This document shows positions 56,234-64,000 of a stretch of DNA of 64,000 bases, in pieces. The DNA is from Pseudolabrys sp. FHR47. GTDB lineage: Bacteria; Pseudomonadota; Alphaproteobacteria; Rhizobiales; Xanthobacteraceae. Every line of letters begins with the position of its first letter. The first letter of the stretch is position 1. Position numbers and translations under genes: made by a program. The stretch lies in the NCBI RefSeq assembly GCF_005153485.1, contig NZ_CP039740.1, forward strand, positions 868,001-932,000. Reading direction: 5' to 3'. The notes below the pieces were generated by a model that was given only the letters and a program-made list of their open reading frames with translations, did not search any database and was not told where the DNA came from.

Positions 56234-57045
56234 CCATGGCCACATTCACTGTCCCGACCGTCACCAGCACCGTGACCTCGGCCGACGGCCTGACCGAAAA
56301 GGTCAGCGTGCGGAATCTCGATTTCTTCTACGGCGATCACCGCGCCCTCAAGACCATCAACGTGTCGCTCTATCACGGCAAGGTCACGGCCTTCATCGGC
56401 CCGTCGGGCTGCGGCAAGTCGACCCTGCTTCGCATCCTCAACCGGATGTACGATCTCTACCCGAACCAGCGCGCCACCGGCACGGTTCAGCTCGACAACG
56501 AGAACATCCTGTCGCCGTCGCAGGACCTGAACATGCTGCGCGCCAAGGTCGGCATGGTGTTCCAGAAGCCGACGCCGTTCCCAATGACGATCTACGAGAA
56601 CATCGCCTTCGGCATCCGTCTTTACGAGAAGCTGCCGAAGTCGGAACTCGACGGCCGCGTGCAGCACGCGCTGGAGCGCGCCGCGCTGTGGGGCGAGGTC
56701 AAGGACAAGCTCGGCGCCAACGGCCAGTCGCTCTCGGGCGGCCAGCAGCAGCGCCTGTGCATCGCTCGCACCGTGGCGGTGCGGCCGGAAGTCATCCTGT
56801 TCGACGAGCCGTGCTCGGCGCTCGATCCGATCTCGACCGCCAAGATCGAAGAGCTGATCGACGAACTCAAGGAAGACTACACCATCGCCATCGTCACCCA
56901 TAACATGCAGCAGGCGGCGCGCGTCTCCGACTTCACCGCCTTCATGTATCTCGGCGAGCTCGTGGAATACGGTGAGACCACCAAGATCTTTACCGCGCCG
57001 AACGACCGCCGCACCCAGGACTACATCACCGGCCGCTTCGGCTAG
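56230..57045 (+). CDS. pstB: Phosphate ABC transporter ATP-binding protein PstB
   Basis: 271-residue ATPase: Walker [11 protein letters not shown]-loop [17 protein letters not shown], signature [13 protein letters not shown], Walker [14 protein letters not shown], switch His in VTHNMQQA. Energises phosphate import and takes part in phosphate signalling to PhoR. N-terminal 25 residues are Thr/Val-rich and precede the folded domain. Followed by phoU after 34 bases. Confidence 0.97.
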   Translation: MTMATFTVPTVTSTVTSADGLTEKVSVRNLDFFYGDHRALKTINVSLYHGKVTAFIGPSGCGKSTLLRILNRMYDLYPNQRATGTVQLDNENILSPSQDLNMLRAKVGMVFQKPTPFPMTIYENIAFGIRLYEKLPKSELDGRVQHALERAALWGEVKDKLGANGQSLSGGQQQRLCIARTVAVRPEVILFDEPCSALDPISTAKIEELIDELKEDYTIAIVTHNMQQAARVSDFTAFMYLGELVEYGETTKIFTAPNDRRTQDYITGRFG

Positions 57046-57079
57046 GCCGGCGCCCGGAAGGGAATGAAGGATCAGGATC

Positions 57080-57796
57080 ATGAACGAGCAGCACACCGCC
57101 AAGGCCTTCGACATCGACCTCCAGGAGTTGTCCCGGATGGTCGCCGAGATGGGCGGCCTGGCCGAGAAGCAGGTCGCCGACGCGGTCGATGCGCTGGCCA
57201 AGCGCGATACCAACATGGCGCAGCGCGTGACCGCGTCCGATAACGCCATCGACGTCCTGCAGCGTGAGATCGAGGAAAAGTCGGTGCTCACCATCGCGCG
57301 CCGCCAGCCGATGGCTGTGGACCTGCGCGAAATCGTCGGCGCGCTGCGGCTCGCCAACGATCTCGAGCGCGTCGGCGATCTCGCCAAGAACATCGCCAAG
57401 CGCGTTATCGCCCTCAACGCCGAATTCCCGCCGCCGAAGCTGATCCGCGGCGTCGAGCACATGACCGACCTCGTGCTTGAGCAGCTCAAGGCGGTGCTCG
57501 ATGCTTACGCTCGCCGCGACGATAGCAAGGCGATGGCGGTGTGGCGCGGCGACGAGGAAATCGACGCGGTCTGCACTTCGGTGTTCCGCGAACTGCTGAC
57601 CTACATGATGGAAGACCCGCGCAACATCACCTTCTGCATCCATCTGATGTTCTGTGCCAAGAACATCGAGCGCATGGGCGACCACGCCACCAATATCGCC
57701 GAAACCGTGCACTTCATCATCGAAGGCACCCCGATCACCGAGCGCCGGCCCAAAGGCGACACCGAGATTTCGGCCCTGGCCGGCACTCCCGCTTGA
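57080..57796 (+). CDS. phoU: Phosphate signalling regulator PhoU
   Basis: 238 residues, two repeats of a three-helix bundle with metal-cluster residues in each (for example DLERVGDLAKNIAKR and KNIERMGDHATNIAE). PhoU links the Pst transporter to PhoR and represses the Pho response when phosphate is plentiful. Length normal. Confidence 0.96.
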   Translation: MNEQHTAKAFDIDLQELSRMVAEMGGLAEKQVADAVDALAKRDTNMAQRVTASDNAIDVLQREIEEKSVLTIARRQPMAVDLREIVGALRLANDLERVGDLAKNIAKRVIALNAEFPPPKLIRGVEHMTDLVLEQLKAVLDAYARRDDSKAMAVWRGDEEIDAVCTSVFRELLTYMMEDPRNITFCIHLMFCAKNIERMGDHATNIAETVHFIIEGTPITERRPKGDTEISALAGTPA

Positions 57797-57810
57797 CGAG
57801 CTACTGACTT

Positions 57811-58515
57811 ATGAGCGCGCGAATCCTGATCGTCGAAGATGAAGAGCCTCTCACGATGCTCCTCGTCTACAATCTCGAGAAGGAAGGCTACGAGGTCGAG
57901 ACCGCGGCCCGCGGCGACGACGCCGACACCAAGCTGAAAGAGCGCGTGCCGGACCTCGTGGTGCTGGACTGGATGCTGCCCGGCCTGTCCGGCATCGAAC
58001 TATGCCGCCGGCTGCGGGCGCGGCCGGAGACGCAGAACCTGCCGATCATCATGCTGACCGCGCGCGGCGAGGAGAGCGAGAAAATCCGCGGCCTCGCCAC
58101 CGGCGCCGACGATTACATCGTCAAGCCGTTCTCGGTGCCGGAATTGCTCGCCCGCGTGCGCGCGCTGCTCCGCCGCGCTCATCCCGACCGCGTCGCCACC
58201 GTGCTTAATATCGGCGATATCGAACTCGACCGCGAGAAGAAGCGGGTATCGCGCAGCGGCAAGCCGATCGATCTCGGCCCCACCGAATACCGCCTGCTGG
58301 AGTTCCTGATGGAGCGTCCCGGCCGCGTGTTCTCGCGCGAGCAGTTGCTCGATGGCGTCTGGGGTTCGGACATCTATATCGACGAGCGCACCGTCGACGT
58401 TCATGTCGGCCGCTTGCGCAAGGCTATCAACCGCGGCCAGCAGGCCGACCCGATCCGTACCGTGCGCGGCGCCGGCTACGCGCTCGACGATCGGTTCGGA
58501 CGAGTGGCGAGTTAG
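57811..58515 (+). CDS. phoB: Phosphate regulon response regulator PhoB
   Basis: 234 residues, OmpR-type. Receiver: acidic pair in VEDEEP, phospho-acceptor Asp53 in VVLDWMLPG, Lys in VKPFS. C-terminal winged helix: LGPTEYRLLEFLMERPGRVFS and ERTVDVHVGRLRKA. It binds Pho boxes such as the one before pstS. Last gene of the operon, 15 bases after phoU. Confidence 0.97.
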   Translation: MSARILIVEDEEPLTMLLVYNLEKEGYEVETAARGDDADTKLKERVPDLVVLDWMLPGLSGIELCRRLRARPETQNLPIIMLTARGEESEKIRGLATGADDYIVKPFSVPELLARVRALLRRAHPDRVATVLNIGDIELDREKKRVSRSGKPIDLGPTEYRLLEFLMERPGRVFSREQLLDGVWGSDIYIDERTVDVHVGRLRKAINRGQQADPIRTVRGAGYALDDRFGRVAS

Positions 58516-58585
58516 TCGCTCCAATAGTCCAGGGCGCTTCCCGCTCGGTCATTCCGGGGCTCGGCGAAACGGCTTCCTCGGCGTC

Positions 58586-58660
58586 ATCGCCCGCGCAGGC
58601 GGGCGATCTAGCTCTTGGTCAGCCTTGAAAAGCGCTGGGTCCTCCGCTTGCGCGGAGGAC
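58586..58660. repeat. Pair of perfect palindromes after phoB
   Basis: ATCGCCCGC-GCAG-GCGGGCGAT at 58586-58607 and GTCCTCCGC-TTGC-GCGGAGGAC at 58639-58660, each with a nine-base-pair perfect stem and four-base loop. They look like mobile palindromic intergenic elements and could end phoB transcription. Confidence 0.75.
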
Positions 58661-58706
58661 GACGGGATTTGTCGTTCCGGGCTCCGGGCTTGCTAGAAAA
58701 TAGTCC

Positions 58707-58735
58707 TTGACTATTATTCCTAGAAGGACTATAAG
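58707..58735 (+). promoter_or_regulatory. Near-consensus sigma-70 promoter overlapped by a palindrome
   Basis: TTGACT (58707-58712), a 17-base spacer and TATAAG (58730-58735). A perfect inverted repeat ATAGTCCTT...AAGGACTAT (58700-58708 and 58724-58732, 15-base loop) overlays it as a possible operator. No coding gene follows on the same strand; a structured segment does. Confidence 0.75.
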
Positions 58736-58741
58736 CACTCC

Positions 58742-59110
58742 TGTCCTGTTCCGGCCGGGGGCGCTGTCATGAGGCGTCGTTTCAGTGGGAGCAGGGCGCG
58801 GTGCCCGCGGGTCTGGCGAAACGCACGCCAGGCGCTCGGGCGGCGACGGGGCTCCGCCCGCCGGCAATAAGACCGGCCGCAAGGAGCTTGCTGATGGTGA
58901 GCGCTACCTGCTGAAAGGCAGATCAGCCGCCAGAAGCGCGGCCCGTGTGCCGTAAGACACCGCGATGGAGCGCCGCGGGGCGCAGGTTCTCCGCGTTATG
59001 GAGAACCGCGCACCGCAAGGTGCGAAATCAAAGAGCGTCTCGCGGCGCTCCATCCCTCCGGCTTGGCCGGAGGGCCGAAGGGGAAGGCAGGCCGCCCCGG
59101 GCCTTCAAAG
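58742..59110 (+). ncRNA. Putative structured non-coding RNA (start near 58742, 3' end uncertain)
   Basis: Region of 754 bases between phoB and gcrA without a convincing gene. Downstream of the promoter at 58707-58735 a three-way junction folds by eye: closing stem 58964-58983 with 59035-59054 (14 Watson–Crick pairs plus six more with three G·U), hairpin 58985-58992 with 59000-59007 (loop GCGTTAT), and hairpin CGCACC-GCAA-GGTGCG 59009-59024 with a GNRA loop. A nine-pair hairpin CCCTCCGGC/GCCGGAGGG follows at 59054-59074, and a 5' hairpin GCTGAT/ATCAGC lies at 58890-58927. No match to RNase P, tmRNA, 6S or SRP RNA motifs is seen. No U-run end is found, so the 3' end is a guess. Confidence 0.55.
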
Positions 59111-59215
59111 AACAGGGGCGATCAGGCACGTCTGCTGTTTGAAAATTGAATCGGAAAGGCGCGGCACGTCACACGCGCTTTCTGATCCCTCCCCGAAGGC
59201 GGGGAAGGGATAAGC

Positions 59216-59243
59216 AAAAAAAGCCGGAGCGTCGCTCCGGCTT
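59216..59243 (-). terminator. Rho-independent terminator of gcrA
   Basis: On the minus strand a ten-base-pair stem AAGCCGGAGC/GCTCCGGCTT with a three-base loop is followed by a U-run (A-run 59216-59220 on the plus strand). It lies 27 bases after the gcrA stop. It may also block the rightward transcript weakly. Confidence 0.85.
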
Positions 59244-59269
59244 TCATCAATCCAGTATCGTCTTTGCAG

Positions 59270-59758
59270 TCAGCCTCTGAATGCCGGCTTGTGGCGGCGG
59301 CGATCATTGGCCGGCTGGAAGGCGACGCGGCAGTGGAAGCTGCAATAAGGCTGGTCTTCGGCGGCTTCACCGCCGCAGAAGAAGAAATCCGGACCTGACG
59401 GATCGCCCACGGGCCAGCGGCAGGTCTTCTCGTTGAGCTGCAGCAGGGTCTTGCGCTGCTCGAGCGGGATTTCCAGAAGCTCGGGCTCGGGCTCGACCTC
59501 GTAGTCGTAGGCCAGCGCGGTATTGCCGCGCACCTGCGGCCGTTGCACCCGGATCATGTGGCCGGACGAGCGAGCCTTGCGCGGGCGCGGCGTGCTCGAG
59601 GACGGGCTCTTGGCCCGCCCGGACAGGCCGAGGCGGTGAACCTTGCCGATCACGGCGTTTCTTGTGATGCCGCCAAGCTCGGCGGCAATCTGGCTGGCCG
59701 ACAGACCGTCGGACCAGAGCTTTTTCAGGAGTTCGACCCGCTCATCGGTCCAGCTCAT
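59270..59758 (-). CDS. gcrA: Cell cycle regulator GcrA
   Basis: 162 residues. N-terminal helix-turn-helix TDERVELLKKLWSDGLS and ITRNAVIGKVHRLGLSGR; C-terminal sigma-70-binding part with TCRWPVGDP and zinc-like cysteines in FFFCGG and PYCSFHCRVAF. GcrA is an alphaproteobacterial factor that binds RNA polymerase and methylated GANTC sites to drive S-phase genes. Ends at a strong terminator. Confidence 0.95.
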   Translation of the reverse strand: MSWTDERVELLKKLWSDGLSASQIAAELGGITRNAVIGKVHRLGLSGRAKSPSSSTPRPRKARSSGHMIRVQRPQVRGNTALAYDYEVEPEPELLEIPLEQRKTLLQLNEKTCRWPVGDPSGPDFFFCGGEAAEDQPYCSFHCRVAFQPANDRRRHKPAFRG

Positions 59759-60276
59759 GGGGCATTTCCCTCGGCGATCCAGGCCCTTGGACAGAATCCA
59801 CCCCCATCGTCCGGCACGGCTTTTCCGCGCCTGAACGTGTACGCTTCAGGGATGAACCAGATTTCGGCGGCGATACGCACGATATGTCGTATCGCTTGAT
59901 TGAAAAGCTACACTATGGGTTGACTCGGCCGCAAGCATTTGCCTCCCGACAAAGCCCGCCTCCCACAGGTTTTCCTTTAGAATCCGCAACTGCGGTGATT
60001 TTGAGTCGCGAATCGGGGCCGGCCGTTTCGTTTGACTTGGAGCCGGGGCGGCCTAAAATATTGAAAGTGCCGCCCGGCGAGGCGGCACATTTCGTTTCGG
60101 GCGCCGCCTGCCGGTAAAGCGCTCAGTCCAGGGGCCGGGTTCTCTCGCACCCGGAGGCCGGGATTAGTCATCGGCGATAAACATCGAACGTCCTCGGTTT
60201 TGTCGCCGGGGCGTGTTGCTGTTTCTGTATTGCGCCCGAAAGGCGTTGGATTTCGAACTTTGGAAAGAGACTGGCC
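59759..60276. other. Long divergent intergenic region between gcrA and argD
   Basis: 518 bases without a convincing gene; a 77-codon reading frame at 59884-60117 lacks support. It holds five GANTC sites (59794, 59922, 59980, 60003, 60010), a perfect eight-base inverted repeat GCGATACG/CGTATCGC at 59870-59895, and an eight-base hairpin GTGCCGCC/GGCGGCAC at 60067-60088. Promoters of gcrA and argD must be here, the latter with ribosome site GGAAAG. Confidence 0.6.
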
Positions 60277-61488
60277 GTGAGCTCGCATCTGTTGCCGACC
60301 TATGCCCGTGTCGACCTCGCTTTCGAGCGGGGCGATGGTGTCTGGCTGACGGCGACCGACGGCCGCCGCTATCTGGACTTCACCTCCGGCGTCGCCGTCA
60401 ACGCGCTCGGCCATGCGCACCCGCATATGGTCGCCAAGCTGACCGAGCAGGCCACCAAGCTGTGGCATACCTCGAACCTCTACCGCATTCCGGAGGGCGA
60501 AAAGCTCGCCGAGCGGCTGTGCGACAACAGCTTCGCCGATTTCGTGTTCTTCCAGAACTCCGGCACCGAGGCGATGGAATGCTGCATCAAGATGGCGCGG
60601 AAATATCAGTACGCGTCCGGCAAGCCGGAACGTAACCGCATCATCACCTTCGAGGGCGCCTTCCACGGCCGCACGCTCGCCGCGCTCGCCGCCACGGGCA
60701 ACAAGAAATACCTCGAAGGTTTCGGCCCCAACATGCCGGGCTTCGACCAGCTTCCGTTCGGCGACATCGAGGTCGTCAAGAAGGCGATCACCCCGGAAAC
60801 CGCGGCCATCATTACCGAGCCGGTGATGGGCGAGGGCGGCGTGCGCGTCGTTCCCCATGAGTTTTTGCGCGCGCTTCGCAAATTGTGCGACGACAATGGC
60901 CTGCTGCTGATCTTCGACGAGGTACAGACTGGCATCGGCCGCACCGGCGACCTGTTCGCCTATCAGCACACCGGCGTCACCCCCGACATCATGGGTCTGG
61001 CCAAGGCGCTCGGCGGCGGCTTCCCGATCGGCGCCTGCCTTGCAACCGCGGAAGCGGCTAAGGGCATGACCGCCGGCTCGCACGGTTCGACTTTCGGCGG
61101 CAATCAGCTCGCCATGGCGGCCGGCAATGCCGTGCTCGACATCGTCGCCGACAAGGCGTTTCTCGACGAGGTCAAACGCAAGGGCCTGCTGCTGAAACAG
61201 CGCCTCGCCGAGATCAAGGACCGATATTCCTCCGTCGTCGCCGAAGTGCGTGGCGAAGGCCTGCTCGTCGGCCTGCGCATGGTGCCGCCGGTCGGCGAAA
61301 TGGTCGACGAATTGCGCAATGAACAGATGATCACGGTCGCGGCCGGCGACAATGTTGTGCGCCTTCTCCCGCCGCTCATCATCAGCGACGACGAGATTGG
61401 CGAAGCGGTGAACCGTATCGAGCGTGCCTGCGCGAAGCTGGCGCAAGCGCATCCGCGGCAGGCCGGAAAGCCGGGAGCGGCGGCATGA
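60277..61488 (+). CDS. argD: Acetylornithine aminotransferase
   Basis: 403-residue PLP enzyme of arginine biosynthesis (N-acetylglutamate semialdehyde to N-acetylornithine), possibly also acting in lysine synthesis. GTG start after GGAAAG. Landmarks: [46 protein letters not shown] and the PLP lysine in [14 protein letters not shown] (about residue 241). The stop overlaps argF by four bases (ATGA). Confidence 0.95.
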   Translation: MSSHLLPTYARVDLAFERGDGVWLTATDGRRYLDFTSGVAVNALGHAHPHMVAKLTEQATKLWHTSNLYRIPEGEKLAERLCDNSFADFVFFQNSGTEAMECCIKMARKYQYASGKPERNRIITFEGAFHGRTLAALAATGNKKYLEGFGPNMPGFDQLPFGDIEVVKKAITPETAAIITEPVMGEGGVRVVPHEFLRALRKLCDDNGLLLIFDEVQTGIGRTGDLFAYQHTGVTPDIMGLAKALGGGFPIGACLATAEAAKGMTAGSHGSTFGGNQLAMAAGNAVLDIVADKAFLDEVKRKGLLLKQRLAEIKDRYSSVVAEVRGEGLLVGLRMVPPVGEMVDELRNEQMITVAAGDNVVRLLPPLIISDDEIGEAVNRIERACAKLAQAHPRQAGKPGAAA

Positions 61489-62420
61489 GCAAGACTAACA
61501 ATCAGGTGAGGCACTTCCTCGATCTCACCGACATCCCGAAGCCGACGCTGAAGGAGATGATCACGCATAGCCGCGCGATGAAGGCCGCGCAGAAGCGTGG
61601 GCAGGGGCCAAAGCCGCTCGAAGGCAAGACTCTGGCGATGATCTTCGACAAGCCGTCGACGCGCACGCGCGTGTCGTTCGATGTCGGCATGCGCCAGCTT
61701 GGCGGCGAGGCGATCATGCTCACCGCGCAGGAAATGCAGCTCGGTCGCGGCGAGACTTTGGCCGACACCGCGCGCGTCCTGTCGCGCTTCGTCGATGCCA
61801 TCATGATCCGCACGCTGAGCCATGACGAAGTCGCCGAAATCGCGGCCAACGCCACCGTGCCAGTGATCAACGGCCTGACGCGCCGTTCGCATCCCTGTCA
61901 GGTGCTGGCGGACGTCATGACCTTCGAGGAGCATCGCGGGCCGATCACGGGCCGCACCATTGCCTGGACCGGCGATGCCAACAATGTCTGCGCTTCGCTG
62001 ATGCACGCCGCCGAGCGCTTCGATTTCGAACTGCGCGTGGCCTGCCCGCCGGAACTCAAGCCGAAGAAATGGCTGGTCGACTGGGTGAAGGCCTCGGGTG
62101 CCAACATTACGATCGGCGACGATCCGGAAGTGGCGGTCAAGGATGCCGACGCCGTCTTCACCGACACCTGGGTGTCGATGGGCGATCGCGAAGCCACGCA
62201 CCGTCACAACATTCTCAAGCGTTACCAGGTCAACGCCGCGCTGATGGCCAAGGCCAAGCCCGACGCGCTGTTCATGCACTGCCTGCCGGCACATCGCGGC
62301 GAGGAAGTCACCGACGAGGTGATGGACGGGCCGCAGTCGGTGGTCTTCGACGAAGCGGAGAACCGTCTGCATGCGCAGAAGGGTCTGCTCGCCTGGTGCC
62401 TGCACGCCGAGAACGCGTAG
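61485..62420 (+). CDS. argF: Ornithine carbamoyltransferase
   Basis: 311 residues. Carbamoyl-phosphate motif [11 protein letters not shown] at about 56-66, [14 protein letters not shown], and ornithine/catalytic block [17 protein letters not shown]. Converts ornithine and carbamoyl phosphate to citrulline in arginine synthesis. Coupled to argD by overlap. Confidence 0.97.
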   Translation: MSKTNNQVRHFLDLTDIPKPTLKEMITHSRAMKAAQKRGQGPKPLEGKTLAMIFDKPSTRTRVSFDVGMRQLGGEAIMLTAQEMQLGRGETLADTARVLSRFVDAIMIRTLSHDEVAEIAANATVPVINGLTRRSHPCQVLADVMTFEEHRGPITGRTIAWTGDANNVCASLMHAAERFDFELRVACPPELKPKKWLVDWVKASGANITIGDDPEVAVKDADAVFTDTWVSMGDREATHRHNILKRYQVNAALMAKAKPDALFMHCLPAHRGEEVTDEVMDGPQSVVFDEAENRLHAQKGLLAWCLHAENA

Positions 62421-62440
62421 AGGGCGCGGCATTCACAAGC

Positions 62441-62560
62441 CTGCTCCCTCTCCCCTTGGGGGAGAGGGTTGGGGTGAGGGGGCAAGTGACTATCGTCAGG
62501 CCGTAACCCCTCACCCGACGCGCTTCGCGCGTCGACCTCTCCCAATGGGAGAGGTGAAGG
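62441..62560. repeat. Palindromic intergenic repeat, copy 3
   Basis: CTCCCTCTCCCCTTGGGGGAGAGGG then a spacer and ACCTCTCCCAATGGGAGAGGTG, with an inner CGACGCGC/GCGCGTCG palindrome. Close to the copy at 1926-2061. It separates argF and hslO. Confidence 0.85.
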
Positions 62561-62605
62561 AACCGCGGCCTCGCATTTTCGCATTCGCTCGCTACATAAC
62601 CCCGC

Positions 62606-63637
62606 ATGACCGAAACCAATTTGGATTCCATGGCGAATTCCCCCGACATCTCCCTTCCCGAACGTGCCCCGTCCGCCGTCTCGATCGACGACGCGGTGAC
62701 GCCGTTCGAGGTGGCGAGCCTCGACCTGCGCGGCCGGCTGGTCCGGCTCGGGCCGATGGTCGACGAAATCCTGTCCAAGCACGCTTATCCGCTGCCGGTT
62801 GCCAAGCTCCTGGGCGAGGCCATCGTGCTGACGGTGATGCTCGGTTCCTCGCTGAAGATGAAGGGCCGGTTCATCCTGCAAACCCAGACCGACGGTCCGG
62901 TCGGCCTGCTGGTCGTCGATTACACCACCCCCGGCCACGTCCGCGCCTGCGCCCGCTACGGCGCGCCGGGCGTTGAGGCGCTGGTCGCGGCGGGCGAAGC
63001 CACGTCCGGCAATCTGCTCGGCAAGGGCCATCTCGCCATGACGATCGATCAGGGCGAGAATACCCAGCGCTATCAGGGTCTCGTCGCACTCGACGGCGTT
63101 TCGCTCGAAGACGCCGCGCATGAATACTTCCTGCGCTCGGAGCAAATCCCGACGCGGGTGCGTCTCGCGGTGGCGGAAGAGATCATGCCCGGCACCGGCG
63201 TCGGCAGCCATCGCTGGCGTGCCGGCGGCGTGATGTTGCAGTTTCTGCCGAAATCTCAGGAGCGGGCCCAGACTGATCTGCATCCGGGCGATGCGCCGGA
63301 TGGGCTTGAGGTTGCGCCGGTGATCGAAGATGACGCCTGGGTGCAAGGCCGGGCCCTGCTCGAGACCGTCGAGGATATCGAACTGATCGATCCGGAGCTG
63401 TCGAGTGAGCGTCTGGCCTACCGGCTGTTTCATGAGCCAGGCGTGCGCGTGTTCAACGCGCAGGAGGTCAAGGCGCAATGCTCGTGCTCGCGCGACGCCG
63501 TGGAGGCCATGCTCAAGAGCTTCTCGCAGGACGACCGCGATCACATGGTCGAGGACGGCCGGATTTCCGTGACCTGCGAATTCTGCTCATCGACATACGT
63601 GTTCCAGCCGGAAGACGTCGGCGCGAAGTCAAATTAA
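62606..63637 (+). CDS. hslO: Redox-regulated chaperone Hsp33
   Basis: 343 residues. Hsp33 is a holdase switched on by oxidation. The C-terminal zinc switch is visible as KAQCSCSRDA (CxC) and TCEFCSSTY (CxxC); the N-terminal chaperone domain shows GEAIVLTVMLGSSLKMKG and GNLLGKGHLAMTIDQG. The N-terminal 25 residues are polar and not conserved-looking; a start at the internal Met9 is also possible. Confidence 0.95.
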   Translation: MTETNLDSMANSPDISLPERAPSAVSIDDAVTPFEVASLDLRGRLVRLGPMVDEILSKHAYPLPVAKLLGEAIVLTVMLGSSLKMKGRFILQTQTDGPVGLLVVDYTTPGHVRACARYGAPGVEALVAAGEATSGNLLGKGHLAMTIDQGENTQRYQGLVALDGVSLEDAAHEYFLRSEQIPTRVRLAVAEEIMPGTGVGSHRWRAGGVMLQFLPKSQERAQTDLHPGDAPDGLEVAPVIEDDAWVQGRALLETVEDIELIDPELSSERLAYRLFHEPGVRVFNAQEVKAQCSCSRDAVEAMLKSFSQDDRDHMVEDGRISVTCEFCSSTYVFQPEDVGAKSN

Positions 63638-63712
63638 CTCTGCGTCCGCATTAACCTTGCGCCTGAGACGATAACGCGGCCCGACTCCTTTCAAACAAGG
63701 AGCCGGGTCGCG

Positions 63713-64000
63713 ATGCGGTCCATCTTGCCAATAGTGACATTGCTGCTCGTGGCATCGCCGGCGCTGGGACAAAGTTGCCCGGCGCCTTTGGCCAGTGCGC
63801 GCAAACTGGTGCTGGTCACCCCCGACACGATGACAAGCACGATGGCGACGATGCAGCGGTATACGCGCAGTGCGATGAACGCGCCTTGGCGCGTCGACGG
63901 CGGGCCGATTACGGCAACGATTGGCCGCGGCGGCACCGCGTGGTCCCATGCTTTCCGGTCTTATGCGGTGCCTGGCGAGCCGGTGAAAGTCGATGGCGAC
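63713..64000 (+). CDS. Secreted protein, probable L,D-transpeptidase family (3' end outside window)
   Basis: Frame open to the end of the window. ATG 63713 begins a signal peptide MRSILPIVTLLLVASPALG followed by QSCPAPLASARKLVLVTPDTM and ending in GEPVKVDGD. This N-terminal pattern resembles the leader region of Rhizobiales L,D-transpeptidase-like (YkuD) proteins, but the catalytic cysteine is not yet reached. A hairpin CCGACTCCTT/AAGGAGCCGG lies just upstream at 63681-63706. Confidence 0.5.
   Translation, partial: MRSILPIVTLLLVASPALGQSCPAPLASARKLVLVTPDTMTSTMATMQRYTRSAMNAPWRVDGGPITATIGRGGTAWSHAFRSYAVPGEPVKVDGD

Noticed and set aside
58785..58955. Small GTG-initiated frame (56 codons) inside the putative RNA
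   Set aside because: No ribosome site, Arg/Gly-rich composition typical of high-GC shadow frames; structure is better supported.
58742..59110. RNase P, tmRNA, 6S or SRP RNA
   Set aside because: Signature sequences such as GAGGAAAGTCC or a TTCGA-type tRNA arm are missing.
59884..60117. 77-codon frame between gcrA and argD
   Set aside because: No family features or ribosome site; the region looks regulatory.

Overview
The window is a stretch of high-GC chromosome from a Rhizobiales (Hyphomicrobiales) alphaproteobacterium, most like the Bradyrhizobium/Rhodopseudomonas/Pseudolabrys group. The basis is the hisD–UPF0262–LMW phosphatase–maf–yacG gene order, the cell-cycle regulator GcrA with GANTC (CcrM) sites nearby, a divergent hmuTUV/hmuR heme locus with Irr/ICE-like boxes, many solute-binding-protein transporters, and Bradyrhizobium-style palindromic intergenic repeats. 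I see no transposase, phage gene or CRISPR array. Layout. 1-6.0 kb: end of hisD, UPF0262, LMW phosphatase, maf, an acyl-CoA-ligase-like enzyme, yacG, a two-subunit ThDP decarboxylase and tRNA-Phe. 6.1-14.2 kb: kdpFABCDE high-affinity potassium uptake, preceded by a 27-aa membrane peptide; kdpD has a one-base frameshift in a G run. 14.3-22.4 kb: NTF2-like protein, IclR regulator, bicupin, SDR, TctCBA transporter and iron alcohol dehydrogenase, an unassigned carboxylate-catabolism cluster. 22.5-31 kb: LysR regulator, shikimate-dehydrogenase-like enzyme, a complete Liv-type ABC importer and a QuiC-type 3-dehydroshikimate dehydratase, consistent with import of a cyclohexane carboxylate and its conversion to protocatechuate. 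31-33.2 kb: GntR regulator with a palindromic operator, 4-oxalomesaconate hydratase (GalB type) and CHA aldolase, the lower 4,5-cleavage pathway. 33.2-38.9 kb: TRAP transporter, FAD aromatic monooxygenase and LysR regulator. 38.9-45.4 kb: heme acquisition (hmuVUT, hemP, hmuR, IsdG-like monooxygenase, HutX-like carrier). 45.5-52 kb: cytochrome c, a ferredoxin-type reductase, an ECF sigma/anti-sigma/subtilase operon, a small Gly/His-rich secreted protein and an LPG-synthase-like membrane protein. 51.6-58.5 kb: phoR-pstSCAB-phoU-phoB with a clear Pho box; pstS is broken by an exact 19-bp tandem duplication. 58.5-60.3 kb: two long intergenic regions around gcrA, the first carrying a near-consensus sigma-70 promoter over a strongly structured, apparently non-coding segment. 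60.3-64 kb: argD-argF, hslO and the start of a secreted protein. How the genes fit together: several operons import a scarce nutrient (K+, heme iron, phosphate). The 14-39 kb block is a catabolic neighbourhood in which importers, upper-pathway enzymes and the last two steps of protocatechuate/gallate meta-cleavage lie side by side, although the ring-cleaving dioxygenase is not in view. The most unusual observations are the two frameshifts in nutrient-uptake genes (kdpD, pstS), the putative structured RNA at about 58.74-59.1 kb, the four-copy 12-bp tandem repeat before phoR, and the subtilase-propeptide-like domain on the anti-sigma factor next to a subtilase.
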